A DNA stretch of 64,000 nt from Bacillota bacterium. Its GTDB lineage: Bacteria; Bacillota; Clostridia; Acetivibrionales; DSM-1351. The translations under genes were made by a program, and so were the position numbers. The notes under the pieces are model-generated. The model had not been told where the DNA came from and did not search any database. It saw nothing but the letters and a program-made list of their open reading frames with translations. The DNA lies in NCBI GenBank assembly GCA_023460955.1, contig JAEWOH010000024.1:144976-208975 (forward strand), written 5' to 3'. This document shows positions 24,577-34,011 of the stretch, one piece after another; within the stretch, counting starts at the first letter, position 1, and each line of letters starts with the position of its first letter.

Positions 24577-25410
24577 GGAGTTTACAAACTGGTATGAACT
24601 CTCTTTAATAAAATTGACCAATTCATTATTAAATTTATCCTGTTCCTCGTAGAAAAGAGCATGGCCGCTATTTTCAAACGGTACAAGGCGAGAATTTGAT
24701 ATACTTTGATGCATTACCTCTGCAAGAGCGTAAAGGCAAACTTCATCATGAATTCCGTGCATTATAAGGGTTGGAACTTTTATACTTCCCATATCTTTAA
24801 ACAGGGCTTCATCTCTGAAGGTTATGGCACAGGCTGCTGTAGCAGCTCCGGAGGCTTCGAAGCCCAGCTGGAAGAACCAGTCTGATTGAGGCTGGGTTAT
24901 TGGCTTGTAAAAAAACAGCGGTGCTGTGTCTCTCAGCATCTGAGGCCTGTCTTTTAGTGAGCTTTCAATAATCTTTGTTATAGCCTCCCTGGGCTGCCCG
25001 TAAGGAAAACCCGGCCTCTGGGTGAGACTTGGTGCGGCGGCGCCAAAAAGTGCCAGCTTTGTTACACCATAACCGTTATATCGTGCCATATATCTGATAG
25101 CGGCGGCGCCGCCCATGGAATGGCCACATAACACAAAGCTCTTCAAATTCAATGCGTTTACTACTCCTCTAATATCATCCGCTATATGGTTATATGTATA
25201 GCCGGAATAGGGCTTGCTTGAATTGCCAAAGCCTCTGGTGTCCATTCCAATACATCTGAAACCCATAGCTGGAAGTCTGTTGTACTGATACTCATACGCC
25301 CTGTGGCTCAAAGGCCAGCCGTGGATAAACAGCAAAGTTATTTTGCCGTTGGGGTTTATGTCATGAACAAAAATTTTAACATCTGGCTCTGTTTTAACGT
25401 AATATTCCAA
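24571..25410 (-). CDS. alpha/beta hydrolase (chloroperoxidase/esterase-like)
   Basis: 279 aa. HGWP oxyanion-hole loop near residue 30, DTRGFGNSSKP, nucleophile elbow GHSMGG near 95-100 (Ser), acid in HGIHDEVC and catalytic His in NSGHALFYEE, all in the order of non-haem haloperoxidases, arylesterases and lactonases. No signal peptide, so cytoplasmic. Start is TTG with GGAGG 7 nt upstream; no in-frame ATG is close. Transcribed alone toward the serine hydrolase at 23410. Substrate unknown. Confidence 0.9.
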   Translation of the reverse strand: MEYYVKTEPDVKIFVHDINPNGKITLLFIHGWPLSHRAYEYQYNRLPAMGFRCIGMDTRGFGNSSKPYSGYTYNHIADDIRGVVNALNLKSFVLCGHSMGGAAAIRYMARYNGYGVTKLALFGAAAPSLTQRPGFPYGQPREAITKIIESSLKDRPQMLRDTAPLFFYKPITQPQSDWFFQLGFEASGAATAACAITFRDEALFKDMGSIKVPTLIMHGIHDEVCLYALAEVMHQSISNSRLVPFENSGHALFYEEQDKFNNELVNFIKESSYQFVNSK

Positions 25411-25600
25411 AAGTACACCTCCAAATAAATTTATTCATTACATATTATTCGTTTATACCTGCATTTGTGAGGTATTATTTGTAGTATAAAAAGCAGATGA
25501 CTATTTAATAAAAGATTATAATAATTTATTAAAACCATGTAAAAAATAAACTATAGATAAATATTGATATCATCTATTTACAGTAGAAAGAGGAGAGAAT

Positions 25601-26230
25601 ATGAGTTTATTTCTTGGTAAAATTCATTTCTGGCTATATAATAAAGTTCTTTGGACTGAGAAAATCGAGGAAGATATTCTGAACTGGGCTCGGGACAAGG
25701 GGCTGCCGGCAGAAAAATGGTTTAGAGAAAATAGCGAACAATATGGAGCTTCAATGGGAAGAGAACCCTTGGAAAAAATCATTGATACTTCAAATATTCA
25801 TGGCTGGCTTCAGGACAGAATTGAAAGTGCTGAATTAAGGCAGGCTGCACTGGTTACCGAAATTCTTACTGAAGATATGTCTTATAAGGCTGAGCTTCTG
25901 GAACTGTTTAAAAAGCAAGGAGAAGCAGCTGCAAAGGAGTATGGAGAGAAGCCTGAAGCACCTGAAGGAATTTTCAATGCGCTTAATGACTATATACTTG
26001 AAGGAATGCCTTGCGACAGGGTAAATGAGGTGGTTTCTTCAGGTGAAACAGAGTTTGTATGGCGGACTACCACCTGCCTGCACACTCAGTATTGGGATAG
26101 AGTAAAAGGAGATATAAGCCATTTCTACGACTTGAGAAAAGTATGGGTAACTTCATTTGTATCATCAATAAATGAAGCCTATCAATACACCACAAATTCT
26201 GAGGGAATCCATAAAATATCAAAGACATAA
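25601..26230 (+). CDS. unknown 209-aa helical protein
   Basis: Soluble and mostly helical, with many Trp, Glu and Lys residues. The C-terminal third has VWRTTTCLHTQYWDRVKGD with Cys and His close together, which might bind a metal or cofactor. No family recognised. AGAGGAGAG precedes the ATG. It lies 76 nt upstream of a haemerythrin gene on the same strand without a terminator between them, so a shared transcript and a related redox or oxygen role are possible. Confidence 0.65.
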   Translation: MSLFLGKIHFWLYNKVLWTEKIEEDILNWARDKGLPAEKWFRENSEQYGASMGREPLEKIIDTSNIHGWLQDRIESAELRQAALVTEILTEDMSYKAELLELFKKQGEAAAKEYGEKPEAPEGIFNALNDYILEGMPCDRVNEVVSSGETEFVWRTTTCLHTQYWDRVKGDISHFYDLRKVWVTSFVSSINEAYQYTTNSEGIHKISKT

Positions 26231-26306
26231 TTTGATATTTATTCATAGTTTTATTAATAGTTTTATTCATAATTTGAAAGCTGGATAATAGCGGATTGGA
26301 GGCTAT

Positions 26307-26864
26307 ATGACCTTAATAGACCTGATGGTAGAAGAACATAAATATATTAAACGGATGCTTGCAGTTATCCGTAAGTATTGCTACAAAGTAATGAATAAAG
26401 AGCCTGTCCAGTACGAGGATTTTTATAGAATGATTGACTTTGTGCGAAATTATGCTGACAAGCACCATCACGGGAAAGAAGAGAAGCTGCTCTTTGAACG
26501 TATGATGAAGGAATTGGGACGTCCGGCTGAAATGCTTGTACGTCACGGAATGCTCGTGGAGCACGACCTGGGAAGGCTTCATATGCAGGAACTGGAAGCA
26601 GCTTTGAAAAAAGTGATGGAGGGTGATGACGAAGCAAGGCTGGATGTTATAGCAAATGCCATTTCATATACACATCTTCTTCACAGGCATATTGACAAAG
26701 AAGATGGAGTTGTATATAAATACGCTCAAAATAACCTTGTCAAGGAAACTCAGGACCAGCTGGACCAGGAGGGGGACAAGCTTGAAAGGGAAGCAGAAAT
26801 CAAAAATATACAGGACAAGTATATAAAACTTGTTGAAGAACTTGAAAATAAAATTAAACTGTAA
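26307..26864 (+). CDS. hemerythrin HHE-domain protein
   Basis: 185 aa. The histidines and acids of a di-iron four-helix bundle are visible: EEHKYIKRML near the N-terminus, DKHHHGKEEKLLF, VEHDLGRLHMQE and LHRHIDKEDGVVY. This is the HHE cation-binding (YtfE/DcrH-related) type; such proteins bind oxygen or nitric oxide or repair iron centres in anaerobes. The last ~45 residues are a charged helix. GGAGG lies 6 nt before the ATG. Confidence 0.9.
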   Translation: MTLIDLMVEEHKYIKRMLAVIRKYCYKVMNKEPVQYEDFYRMIDFVRNYADKHHHGKEEKLLFERMMKELGRPAEMLVRHGMLVEHDLGRLHMQELEAALKKVMEGDDEARLDVIANAISYTHLLHRHIDKEDGVVYKYAQNNLVKETQDQLDQEGDKLEREAEIKNIQDKYIKLVEELENKIKL

Positions 26865-26873
26865 AGGCTTACG

Positions 26874-26902
26874 ATCAGCCGGTATCTATTAATCCGGCTG
26901 AT
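26874..26902 (+). terminator. hairpin after the hemerythrin gene
   Basis: ATCAGCCGG pairs perfectly with CCGGCTGAT over an 11-nt loop. There is no clear T run, so termination is uncertain. Confidence 0.45.
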
Positions 26903-27072
26903 TGAAGCAGTAAATTGATTTTATCGATGAATGGGTGTCGGTTTTTTAACATTAAAGGGTATATATGAACATTGCAAAGAGTCTCATATCTGGTATAATT
27001 TACTTTAGTATATACATATTACGTTACCATATTAAAACATTTTAATTTTTACTTAAGAAACGGAGACTACAT

Positions 27073-28788
27073 ATGCTGAAAAGATTTAAAGTTATTCAAA
27101 AGATATTATTTCTTTCTGTCATTCTGATAGCTATCATTTTGTCAATTGGTGTTCTTAACTACTTCTCTATTAAAAGCTCCCACGATAGTATTTCAACAAT
27201 GTACAAAGACAGGCTCAAGCCTATCCAATGGCTCAATGACATGAGAAACCAGAGCAGGGCCCGTGAAGCCGATATACTTTATGTTATCCAATACACCGGC
27301 AATCCAAATGCACAAGCTGCTTATATCAATGATATAAAGAATAGAACAGAAAAGTTTGAAGAATTGTGGAAAAACTACAAAGCTACAAAACTTCTTCAAT
27401 TTGAAATAGAAACTATACCTGTTATCGAACAAAACTATGCGGAGTACCTAAAGCAAATTAATGAAGCAATTGAAATCGCCAAAAAAGGAAACGGTTCAGA
27501 AGCATTTAGTTTACTTGAGAGTAATTCTGAAGCCGAAAGTAAATTTCATAAAGCATTACAGGCTTTAGCAACCTATAATGCTGATGTGGCCGATGAATTA
27601 AATACTGAAGACAACAAAAACTACGAGAGAACACGGGCTGTTAACACCATTATTATTGGTTTATCCTTGTTGCTGGGGATATTTTTAAGTATTATTATTA
27701 CAAATTCAATAATCCGTCCTCTCAAGCATATGAGAAAAGAACTTCATATGCTTGCTGAAAGAGGAGGAGACTTGACACAGGAGATTAATATTGACTCTAA
27801 GGACGAAATAGGAGATCTGGCCGTCAGTGTTAATAAGTTTATAAGAAATATCCGAACTATTATGATAGAAGTAAATGATTGCTCTAAAAACGTAGAACTT
27901 GCTGCTGCGGCAGTATCTGACAGTCTGCTCCACCTGAATGAGGCCGTTGAAGATACCTCTGCCACGGTTGAAGAAATATCTGCTGGAATGGAGGAAACAG
28001 CAGCCGCAGCTGAAGAAGTTAATGCTTCCTCAGCGGAAATTGAGAACGCTATAGAGTCAATGGCTGAAAGAGCTCAGCAAGGTGCAGAAGCAGCTAAACA
28101 AATAAATACCAGAGCAGCGGAGTTAAAGGTAAATTCAGATACTTCGCAAAAGACAGGAACCGCAATATATAGAGAAGTTAAACAAGGGTTGGAAGCTTCT
28201 CTTGAACGCTCCAGAGCTATCGAGAAAATTAGCGTTCTTTCAGAGGCTATACTTCAAATATCCTCACAAACCAACTTGTTAGCTTTAAATGCTGCTATAG
28301 AAGCAGCCAGAGCAGGCGAGGCAGGAAAAGGCTTTGCAGTGGTGGCCGATGAAATAAGAAAATTGGCCGAGGACTCAAAAAATACAGTTAACGAAATACA
28401 GGTTGTAACAAGAGACGTTGTATCAGCAGTAGAAGACCTGTCTGACAGTTCAAAATCGATAATTGATTTTATTGACAACAATGTAATGAATGATTACCGC
28501 ACAATGATAGAGACAGGCGAGGCTTACAGCAGCGATGCTATTTATGTTGATGACCTGGTTACCGAATTCAGCGCAACCGCTGAAGAACTGACAGCCTCTG
28601 TCGAAGGTATAATTAATGCCATAAACGAAGTATCAAAAACAGTTAATGAAGGCGCCGCTGGTACTCAGAATATCGCCGAGAAATCCACCGATATCCTGCT
28701 CAAGGTAAACGATGTACAAAAACAGATGGATATAAGCAGCTCCAATGCAAGAAAACTGAAAGAAGTTGTTTCAAAATTTAAGGTTTAA
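27073..28788 (+). CDS. methyl-accepting chemotaxis protein
   Basis: 571 aa. TM1 at about 11-31, a periplasm-facing four-helix-bundle sensor (about 32-190), TM2 at about 194-214 and HAMP (IIRPLKHMRKEL...GGDLTQEI...DEIGDLA). The cytoplasmic signalling coiled coil carries the conserved hairpin tip QTNLLALNAAIEAARAGEAG near 400-420 and flanking Ala/Glu-rich methylation helices. It senses an outside ligand and controls CheA. Single gene; the ATG follows GGAG by 8 nt. Ligand cannot be read. Confidence 0.95.
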   Translation: MLKRFKVIQKILFLSVILIAIILSIGVLNYFSIKSSHDSISTMYKDRLKPIQWLNDMRNQSRAREADILYVIQYTGNPNAQAAYINDIKNRTEKFEELWKNYKATKLLQFEIETIPVIEQNYAEYLKQINEAIEIAKKGNGSEAFSLLESNSEAESKFHKALQALATYNADVADELNTEDNKNYERTRAVNTIIIGLSLLLGIFLSIIITNSIIRPLKHMRKELHMLAERGGDLTQEINIDSKDEIGDLAVSVNKFIRNIRTIMIEVNDCSKNVELAAAAVSDSLLHLNEAVEDTSATVEEISAGMEETAAAAEEVNASSAEIENAIESMAERAQQGAEAAKQINTRAAELKVNSDTSQKTGTAIYREVKQGLEASLERSRAIEKISVLSEAILQISSQTNLLALNAAIEAARAGEAGKGFAVVADEIRKLAEDSKNTVNEIQVVTRDVVSAVEDLSDSSKSIIDFIDNNVMNDYRTMIETGEAYSSDAIYVDDLVTEFSATAEELTASVEGIINAINEVSKTVNEGAAGTQNIAEKSTDILLKVNDVQKQMDISSSNARKLKEVVSKFKV

Positions 28789-28839
28789 TTTGGACAACAA
28801 AAATCAATGAATTAACAGGAATAGAATATAAATTAATTA

Positions 28840-28886
28840 AGTAAACGAAAGAGAAGACCGGAACCCCGATCTTCTCTTTCGTTTAC
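28840..28886. terminator. 17-bp perfect bidirectional terminator
   Basis: 17 bp at 28840-28856 are perfectly complementary to 28870-28886 around a 13-nt loop, between the convergent chemoreceptor and helicase genes. Confidence 0.85.
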
Positions 28887-28906
28887 AACATTATTTAAAT
28901 ATTTGC

Positions 28907-30730
28907 TTATTTATCTTTCCTATAGGATTTGCCTGAAGACTTGTTTCCTGTGGCTTTAAAAACTCCAGGAGTTTTTCCGCCCGCCTGGCTCGATCTCCTC
29001 TTTGAAGACTGCCCGCTGCCATAAGAGCTGTGTCCTGTAAAGGTTCCATAAGTTCCGCCGCTTCTCCCGGAACTATGGTTTGAACCGCCCCGTCCGCCCT
29101 TCTTACGAGGAGTCGATTTTTCGACATTGATTCTCTTGCCTTTGATGGTATAATTCTTCATGGACTTGAGAACCTCAGAGGCAAATTCCTTAGGAACCTC
29201 AACAAATGAGTATTTATCAAAAATATCTATTGAACCTACCATTTTACCAGGCAGCCCTGAAGATTCAACAAGACTTTCAATTATATGCTTTGGCTGTATT
29301 TTGTTGTCGCTGCCGATATTTATGAACAAACGCACCATATCGTTGTCTGTTTCAAATGCTGTATCGCCCAATTCATCAATTTCACTTACTGAGTTTGGTA
29401 AGCTCCCTGTTTGCTCAGAGTACATTTTGAGCAGTGCCGCCGCAACATCAAGAGATGTAACAAAGCTTTCTTCCTGATCCCCTGTTTCAGAATTCAGTGC
29501 ATCTACAAAACGCTCAATATGACTAACATACTTGGACAAACTCTCATGCGCCAGATTATCTTTAAGGGTTTTAAGTACATTTGACATCTTTTTCTCTTCA
29601 ACATCATTTATACTTGGAGGCTTCATTAAAGTTACTGTCGATTTTGTATATCGTTGAATATCCCTTAGCTTGTATACTTCCCTGCCTGAAATAAAGGTGA
29701 AAGCCTTTCCGGTTCTTCCTGCTCTTCCGGTACGTCCTATCCTATGAACGTAATATTCTTCATCACTGGGAATGTCATAATTAAATACTGCTTCAACGTC
29801 ATCGACATCAATTCCTCTAGCCGCAACATCTGTTGCAATAAGAATATCAAAATTTCCTTTTCTGAATTGAGACATAACCTTATCCCTATGTTCCTGACGC
29901 ATATCACCGTGGAGGGCTTCGGCAGAATATCCCCTGGATTGAAGGCCGGAGGTAAGTTCATCAACTCTCTTCTTTGTATTGCAGAATACAAGAGACAGTT
30001 TAATGTCATTGGTATCTATCAGTCGAGATAATACTTCTAGTTTTGCAGACTCCTTAACTTCGAGATAGTACTGCTCAATGCTGGGCACTGTCAGTTCCTT
30101 ATGTGCAACTTTTATATGAATAGGATTTTTCTGGTATTTTTTAGTAATGTCAAGAATTTCCTTAGGCATTGTAGCCGAAAACAGAATAGTCTGCCTTTCT
30201 TCAGGCACCTTTTCAAGAATTGTATCAATATCTTCTCGAAAGCCCATATTTAGCATTTCATCAGCTTCATCAAGTACTATCATTTTAAGATTATCCAGCT
30301 TTAACGTTCTTCGCCTCATGTGATCCATGACACGACCAGGAGTTCCGATGATTATCTGGGGACGTTTTTTAAGAGCCAGTATCTGTCTATCAATCGGTTG
30401 ACCGCCGTATACTGGAAGAATACGTATTCCATCTTTATATTTCAATACATTTCTCAGTTCCTCTGAGGATTGTATTGCTAACTCTCTTGTTGGACAGAGT
30501 ACCAATACCTGAATTGATTCAATTTCCGGCTGAATCATTTCAATGGCAGGTATACCGAAGGCACATGTTTTTCCGGTTCCGGTCTGAGCCTGACCTATCA
30601 AATCATTTCCATTGAGAATTGGAGGGATTGACTGGGATTGAATAGGAGTTGCTTCCTCAAAACCCATATCAGTAATTGCTTTTTGTACTTCACTTGAAAG
30701 GTTTAGATCCTTAAAACTTAATTTTTCCAT
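28907..30730 (-). CDS. DEAD-box RNA helicase with DbpA-type RNA-binding domain
   Basis: 607 aa. Q motif FKDLNL...ATPIQSQSIP, motif I AQTGTGKT (48-55), PTRELA, TPGR, DEAD, SAT, then domain 2 with ARGIDV and HRIGRTGR. Residues about 460-545 form a DbpA/CsdA RNA-binding domain (RLFINIG...IDIFDKYSFVEVP), and the tail is rich in Gly, Ser, Lys and Arg. Like DeaD/CshA proteins it probably unwinds structured RNA in ribosome assembly or cold growth. AAAGGA lies 6 nt before the ATG. Confidence 0.95.
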   Translation of the reverse strand: MEKLSFKDLNLSSEVQKAITDMGFEEATPIQSQSIPPILNGNDLIGQAQTGTGKTCAFGIPAIEMIQPEIESIQVLVLCPTRELAIQSSEELRNVLKYKDGIRILPVYGGQPIDRQILALKKRPQIIIGTPGRVMDHMRRRTLKLDNLKMIVLDEADEMLNMGFREDIDTILEKVPEERQTILFSATMPKEILDITKKYQKNPIHIKVAHKELTVPSIEQYYLEVKESAKLEVLSRLIDTNDIKLSLVFCNTKKRVDELTSGLQSRGYSAEALHGDMRQEHRDKVMSQFRKGNFDILIATDVAARGIDVDDVEAVFNYDIPSDEEYYVHRIGRTGRAGRTGKAFTFISGREVYKLRDIQRYTKSTVTLMKPPSINDVEEKKMSNVLKTLKDNLAHESLSKYVSHIERFVDALNSETGDQEESFVTSLDVAAALLKMYSEQTGSLPNSVSEIDELGDTAFETDNDMVRLFINIGSDNKIQPKHIIESLVESSGLPGKMVGSIDIFDKYSFVEVPKEFASEVLKSMKNYTIKGKRINVEKSTPRKKGGRGGSNHSSGRSGGTYGTFTGHSSYGSGQSSKRRSSQAGGKTPGVFKATGNKSSGKSYRKDK

Positions 30731-30823
30731 TATTATTCCTTTACTTTTTTACACTTTTGATTTTATATACTATACAATAATAATTATTATTTACCTTTTT
30801 TGCAATGTTTATTTATTCTACAC

Positions 30824-30853
30824 TTGATATATAGATTAAAAGATGTGTATAAT
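30824..30853 (+). promoter_or_regulatory. candidate promoter of the HAD/G1P dehydrogenase operon
   Basis: TTGATA (30824-30829) and TATAAT (30848-30853) with 18 bp between, giving a leader of about 175 nt. The rest of the 306-bp gap (30731-31036) is AT-rich, must hold the helicase promoter, and shows nothing else I can name. Confidence 0.5.
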
Positions 30854-31036
30854 CTTTGATGTTTATTTAGAGAATAACAGTATATTTTATGAAAACTTCA
30901 TGCTTGTTGGGATATTATCCTCTGACGGCAGTTATGATATCATATTGTTATTGCTATTTTAAAAGGACCAATTGAAACAAAGCATGAGCACTCTTAAATA
31001 ACATAGAATTATACAGTATAATCGGGGGATATCAGA

Positions 31037-31693
31037 ATGAAAAAGTTCGCATTTGTGTCTGATTTTGACGGGACACTTACCGACAGGGATTTTTACCACA
31101 TCGTTATGGATAAATACCTTAAGGATTGGGCATGGGATTACTATCATGAATGGAGAAAGTCAAAAAAGATAAATGTTGAATTTTTAAACAAGATATTTGG
31201 TGCAATGAACAGAAGCGAAGAGGAAATACTTGAGGATATATTGGAGCTTCCTCTGGATCCGCATGCAATGGACTTCATTAAAAAGGTTGAGAACTGCGGA
31301 GGAGATTTTTATATATTAAGTGCCGGAACATCATATTATATAAAAAAACTTCTAGCACATTTTAAAATTGATAATGTTACAGTTATATCAATGGAGGGAA
31401 AATATTACAACCGAGGAATTACTATCATCCCAGACACGCAAAGTGAGTATTATTCAAGCTTATGGGGTGTTGATAAAGCAAAGGTGGTTATGACACTGAA
31501 GGAGCAGTATCAGAAAGTATATTTTGCAGGCGACAGCGAGCCGGACATGGGTGCTGCTAAAGCTGCAGATTGTGCCTTCGCAAGAAATGATCTCCAAAGG
31601 CTGCTAACAGAACAGAACATATCTTTTGTTCCTTTTAACAGATATTTAGAAGTTGAAGAATATATGATTAATAATGGAATGCTCAACAAATAA
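31037..31693 (+). CDS. HAD phosphatase, MtnX-like
   Basis: 218 aa. HAD motif I DFDGTLT (9-15, nucleophile Asp9), motif II SAGTS near 96, a conserved Lys in the KAKVV helix, and motif III/IV FAGDSEPDMGAA with the acidic pair. The alpha-helical cap after motif I is that of subclass IB (MtnX/SerB-like). MtnX itself acts in methionine salvage, but the next gene here is a glycerol-1-phosphate dehydrogenase 48 nt on, so a polyol or lipid phosphate may be the substrate. That link is inference. Confidence 0.85.
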   Translation: MKKFAFVSDFDGTLTDRDFYHIVMDKYLKDWAWDYYHEWRKSKKINVEFLNKIFGAMNRSEEEILEDILELPLDPHAMDFIKKVENCGGDFYILSAGTSYYIKKLLAHFKIDNVTVISMEGKYYNRGITIIPDTQSEYYSSLWGVDKAKVVMTLKEQYQKVYFAGDSEPDMGAAKAADCAFARNDLQRLLTEQNISFVPFNRYLEVEEYMINNGMLNK

Positions 31694-31741
31694 GAGCATT
31701 GAAAATCCGTTTATAGGTTTGAGTGGAAGCAGGAGGTTTCT

Positions 31742-32806
31742 ATGGGTACATCCATACACAGAATCGAAATACCTACTATAATGGAAGTAAACATTGATAT
31801 ACTGGAAAATGTGGGTTCATACATTGAAAGAGCCGGTATATCCAGAGTAATTATTCTATTTGGTGAGGGAATCAGAACACTTTTCGGAGAAAGAATAATT
31901 AATTCCATAAAGAGTAAGTCTTCGCTTTCACTTCTTGACTCCTATGATTTTGATGATATTACTATAGAGAAGCTAATTCCCCAGGCTTTTTCAATACCTT
32001 CCAGAACAGATGCGGTTATTGGTGTGGGAGGAGGGAAGGTTCTGGATACTGCTAAGTATATTTCTTTTTTAAACAAGCTTCCCTTTATCAGTATTCCTAC
32101 TTCAACCTCAAACGATGGTTTTTCCAGCTCCGGCTGTTCACTGATTATCGGAGGAAAAAGAACTTCGGTACATGCTACAATGCCCTTTGGAATAATTGTT
32201 GACCTGAACGTAATAAAAAATGCACCCTCAAAGTTTATTTATTCAGGGCTGGGAGATATCTCTTCAAAAATTACTGCTGTATTCGACTGGTACTTTGAGG
32301 AGAGAAACTCAGTATCAAAAGTGGACGATTTTGCTGCTATGCTTGCAAAAAAATCTGTGAACAGTATAGTGCGAATGCCTTATACCAATATAAAAGAACA
32401 TTTCTTTTTAAAAGAAATGGTGGATTCACTTACTATGAGCGGCATTGCTATGGAGATAGCGGGAAACAGCTCTCCCGCAAGTGGTAGTGAGCATCTTATA
32501 TCCCACGCTCTGGATAAAATACTTGACAAGCCTCAGCTTCACGGCATTCAGGTTGGTGTTGCGACATATCTGATGAGCCTTGTCCAGCAACACAGGTCAG
32601 AACGTATAGAAAAATTCCTGGGTGATACCGGATTTTTTGATTATGTTGCAACGCTAAACATGAAGGCTGAGGCTTTTGAGAAAGCTATAGACATTGCTCC
32701 TTCCATAAAACCCAACAGATTTACTTATATTCATGTTGAAGAAAACAGGATAAAGGCAAAGGAACTGCTCAGGAGCAATGAGATACTTAAAAAGCTGCTG
32801 AACTAA
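31742..32806 (+). CDS. egsA: glycerol-1-phosphate dehydrogenase (EgsA/AraM-like)
   Basis: 354 aa of the iron-containing alcohol dehydrogenase superfamily. NAD-binding VGGGKVLDTAKY near 96-107, the TSTSNDGFSS box near 120-130, and metal ligands Asp (LGDISSK), His in SEHLISHALD and His in QLHGIQVG, as in archaeal EgsA and Bacillus AraM. The enzyme reduces dihydroxyacetone phosphate to sn-glycerol-1-phosphate, the archaeal-type lipid backbone. In Bacillus it feeds heptaprenylglyceryl phosphate. AGGAGG is 5 nt before the ATG. Confidence 0.9.
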   Translation: MGTSIHRIEIPTIMEVNIDILENVGSYIERAGISRVIILFGEGIRTLFGERIINSIKSKSSLSLLDSYDFDDITIEKLIPQAFSIPSRTDAVIGVGGGKVLDTAKYISFLNKLPFISIPTSTSNDGFSSSGCSLIIGGKRTSVHATMPFGIIVDLNVIKNAPSKFIYSGLGDISSKITAVFDWYFEERNSVSKVDDFAAMLAKKSVNSIVRMPYTNIKEHFFLKEMVDSLTMSGIAMEIAGNSSPASGSEHLISHALDKILDKPQLHGIQVGVATYLMSLVQQHRSERIEKFLGDTGFFDYVATLNMKAEAFEKAIDIAPSIKPNRFTYIHVEENRIKAKELLRSNEILKKLLN

Positions 32807-32831
32807 TTAACGGCTTATAAGCAAGGATAAA

Positions 32832-32883
32832 GAGAGCTGTCGTACAGTCAGTCATAGTAACTGTTTGACAGTCTCCCTTTTAA
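32832..32883 (+). terminator. terminator after the G1P dehydrogenase gene
   Basis: GAGA-G-CTGTC and ACAGT pair with ACTGT and GACAG-T-CTC with small bulges, then CCTTTTAAA. Confidence 0.7.
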
Positions 32884-32912
32884 ATTACTGATACATATTA
32901 ATTAGAGCTGTA

Positions 32913-33863
32913 CTATATATTCAGACCACTGATAACCTGTTTTAAAGACTGGGCTGATTTATTAAGCATTAATGTCTCTTCGCTGCTTAAGGGGACATTA
33001 ATGATTCTTGCTATGCCCTCTGAATTAACCTGGCTTGGAATGCTGAGACAGATGTCGCTCAAACCATATTCACCTTCCAGCAGACTTGATACAGTAAGAA
33101 TTGAGTTCTCGTTTCTTACAATGGCTTCAACGATTCTTCTCACTGCCAGAGCCACTGCGTAATATGTGGCTCCCTTGCGGTCAATAATTTCATAAGCAGC
33201 ATTCTTTACATTATTGAAGGTGGTTTCTTTAAAACTTGTACTGTCACAGGATTTACAATCCTTACAGTATGCGTCCATGGATACTCCTGCAATAGAGGCA
33301 ATACTCCAGGTTGGTACTTCCGTGTCCCCGTGTTCCCCAATAATATAAGCGTGTACGTTACGGGGATCAACACCCATATGTTCTCCAATCATATATTTAA
33401 ATCGAGCTGAGTCTAATACTGTTCCTGAGCCTATTACTCTGTTCTTTGGAAACCCTGAAAGCTTATAGGTAACGTAGGTAAGAATATCAACAGGGTTTGT
33501 AACTACCAGAAGTATACAATCACTATTGTATTTAACTATGTTTCCTATTACATCTTTAAAAATGGCTGTGTTTTTGTTTACAAGGTCAATTCGGGTTTCA
33601 CCGGGCTTTTGATTAGCTCCACCTGTAATAACCACGATATCTGCATCACTGCAGTCTGAGTAAGTGCCGCTGTATATTCTTACCGGTCTGACAAAAGGCA
33701 TGCCGTGATTCATATCCATGGCCTCGCCCTCGGATTTTTTTGCATTAATATCTATAAGAACCAATTCAGAAATAAGTCCGCTTAACATAAGTGTGTAGGC
33801 AGTTGTTGACCCTACAAAACCGGTACCAATAATAGCAATTTTATTTATGGATTTGTTTTTCAT
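32913..33863 (-). CDS. ldh: L-lactate dehydrogenase
   Basis: 316 aa. NAD-binding GTGFVGSTTAY (13-23), Asp of LIDIN, active-site loop NQKPGETR, substrate Arg in VLDSARF, catalytic His in GEHGDTEVP. It reduces pyruvate to L-lactate and regenerates NAD+ in fermentation; firmicute enzymes of this type are often activated by fructose-1,6-bisphosphate. A CKDCKSCDS insert near residue 205 is cysteine-rich and unusual. GGAGG lies before the ATG. A 14-bp imperfect palindrome overlaps the upstream region. Single gene. Confidence 0.95.
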   Translation of the reverse strand: MKNKSINKIAIIGTGFVGSTTAYTLMLSGLISELVLIDINAKKSEGEAMDMNHGMPFVRPVRIYSGTYSDCSDADIVVITGGANQKPGETRIDLVNKNTAIFKDVIGNIVKYNSDCILLVVTNPVDILTYVTYKLSGFPKNRVIGSGTVLDSARFKYMIGEHMGVDPRNVHAYIIGEHGDTEVPTWSIASIAGVSMDAYCKDCKSCDSTSFKETTFNNVKNAAYEIIDRKGATYYAVALAVRRIVEAIVRNENSILTVSSLLEGEYGLSDICLSIPSQVNSEGIARIINVPLSSEETLMLNKSAQSLKQVISGLNI

Positions 33864-33902
33864 AGCGTTTACCTCCTGAGTAAGCTTTACTAAATATAAT
33901 AT

Positions 33903-33916
33903 ACCCCTTTAGTGGT
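33903..33916 (-). promoter_or_regulatory. possible operator upstream of ldh
   Basis: ACCCCTTTAGTGGT is an imperfect 14-bp palindrome (5 of 7 pairs match) about 40 bp upstream of ldh, next to TATATT on the minus strand that could be the -10 box. Confidence 0.3.
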
Positions 33917-34011
33917 AAAAAGTAACAATAATTTATTTGAATAAATATGAAATATAATGTAAAATATTATTGTATTTATGCAAAAAAACGCACAATTGAG
34001 GAGCAAATTTT

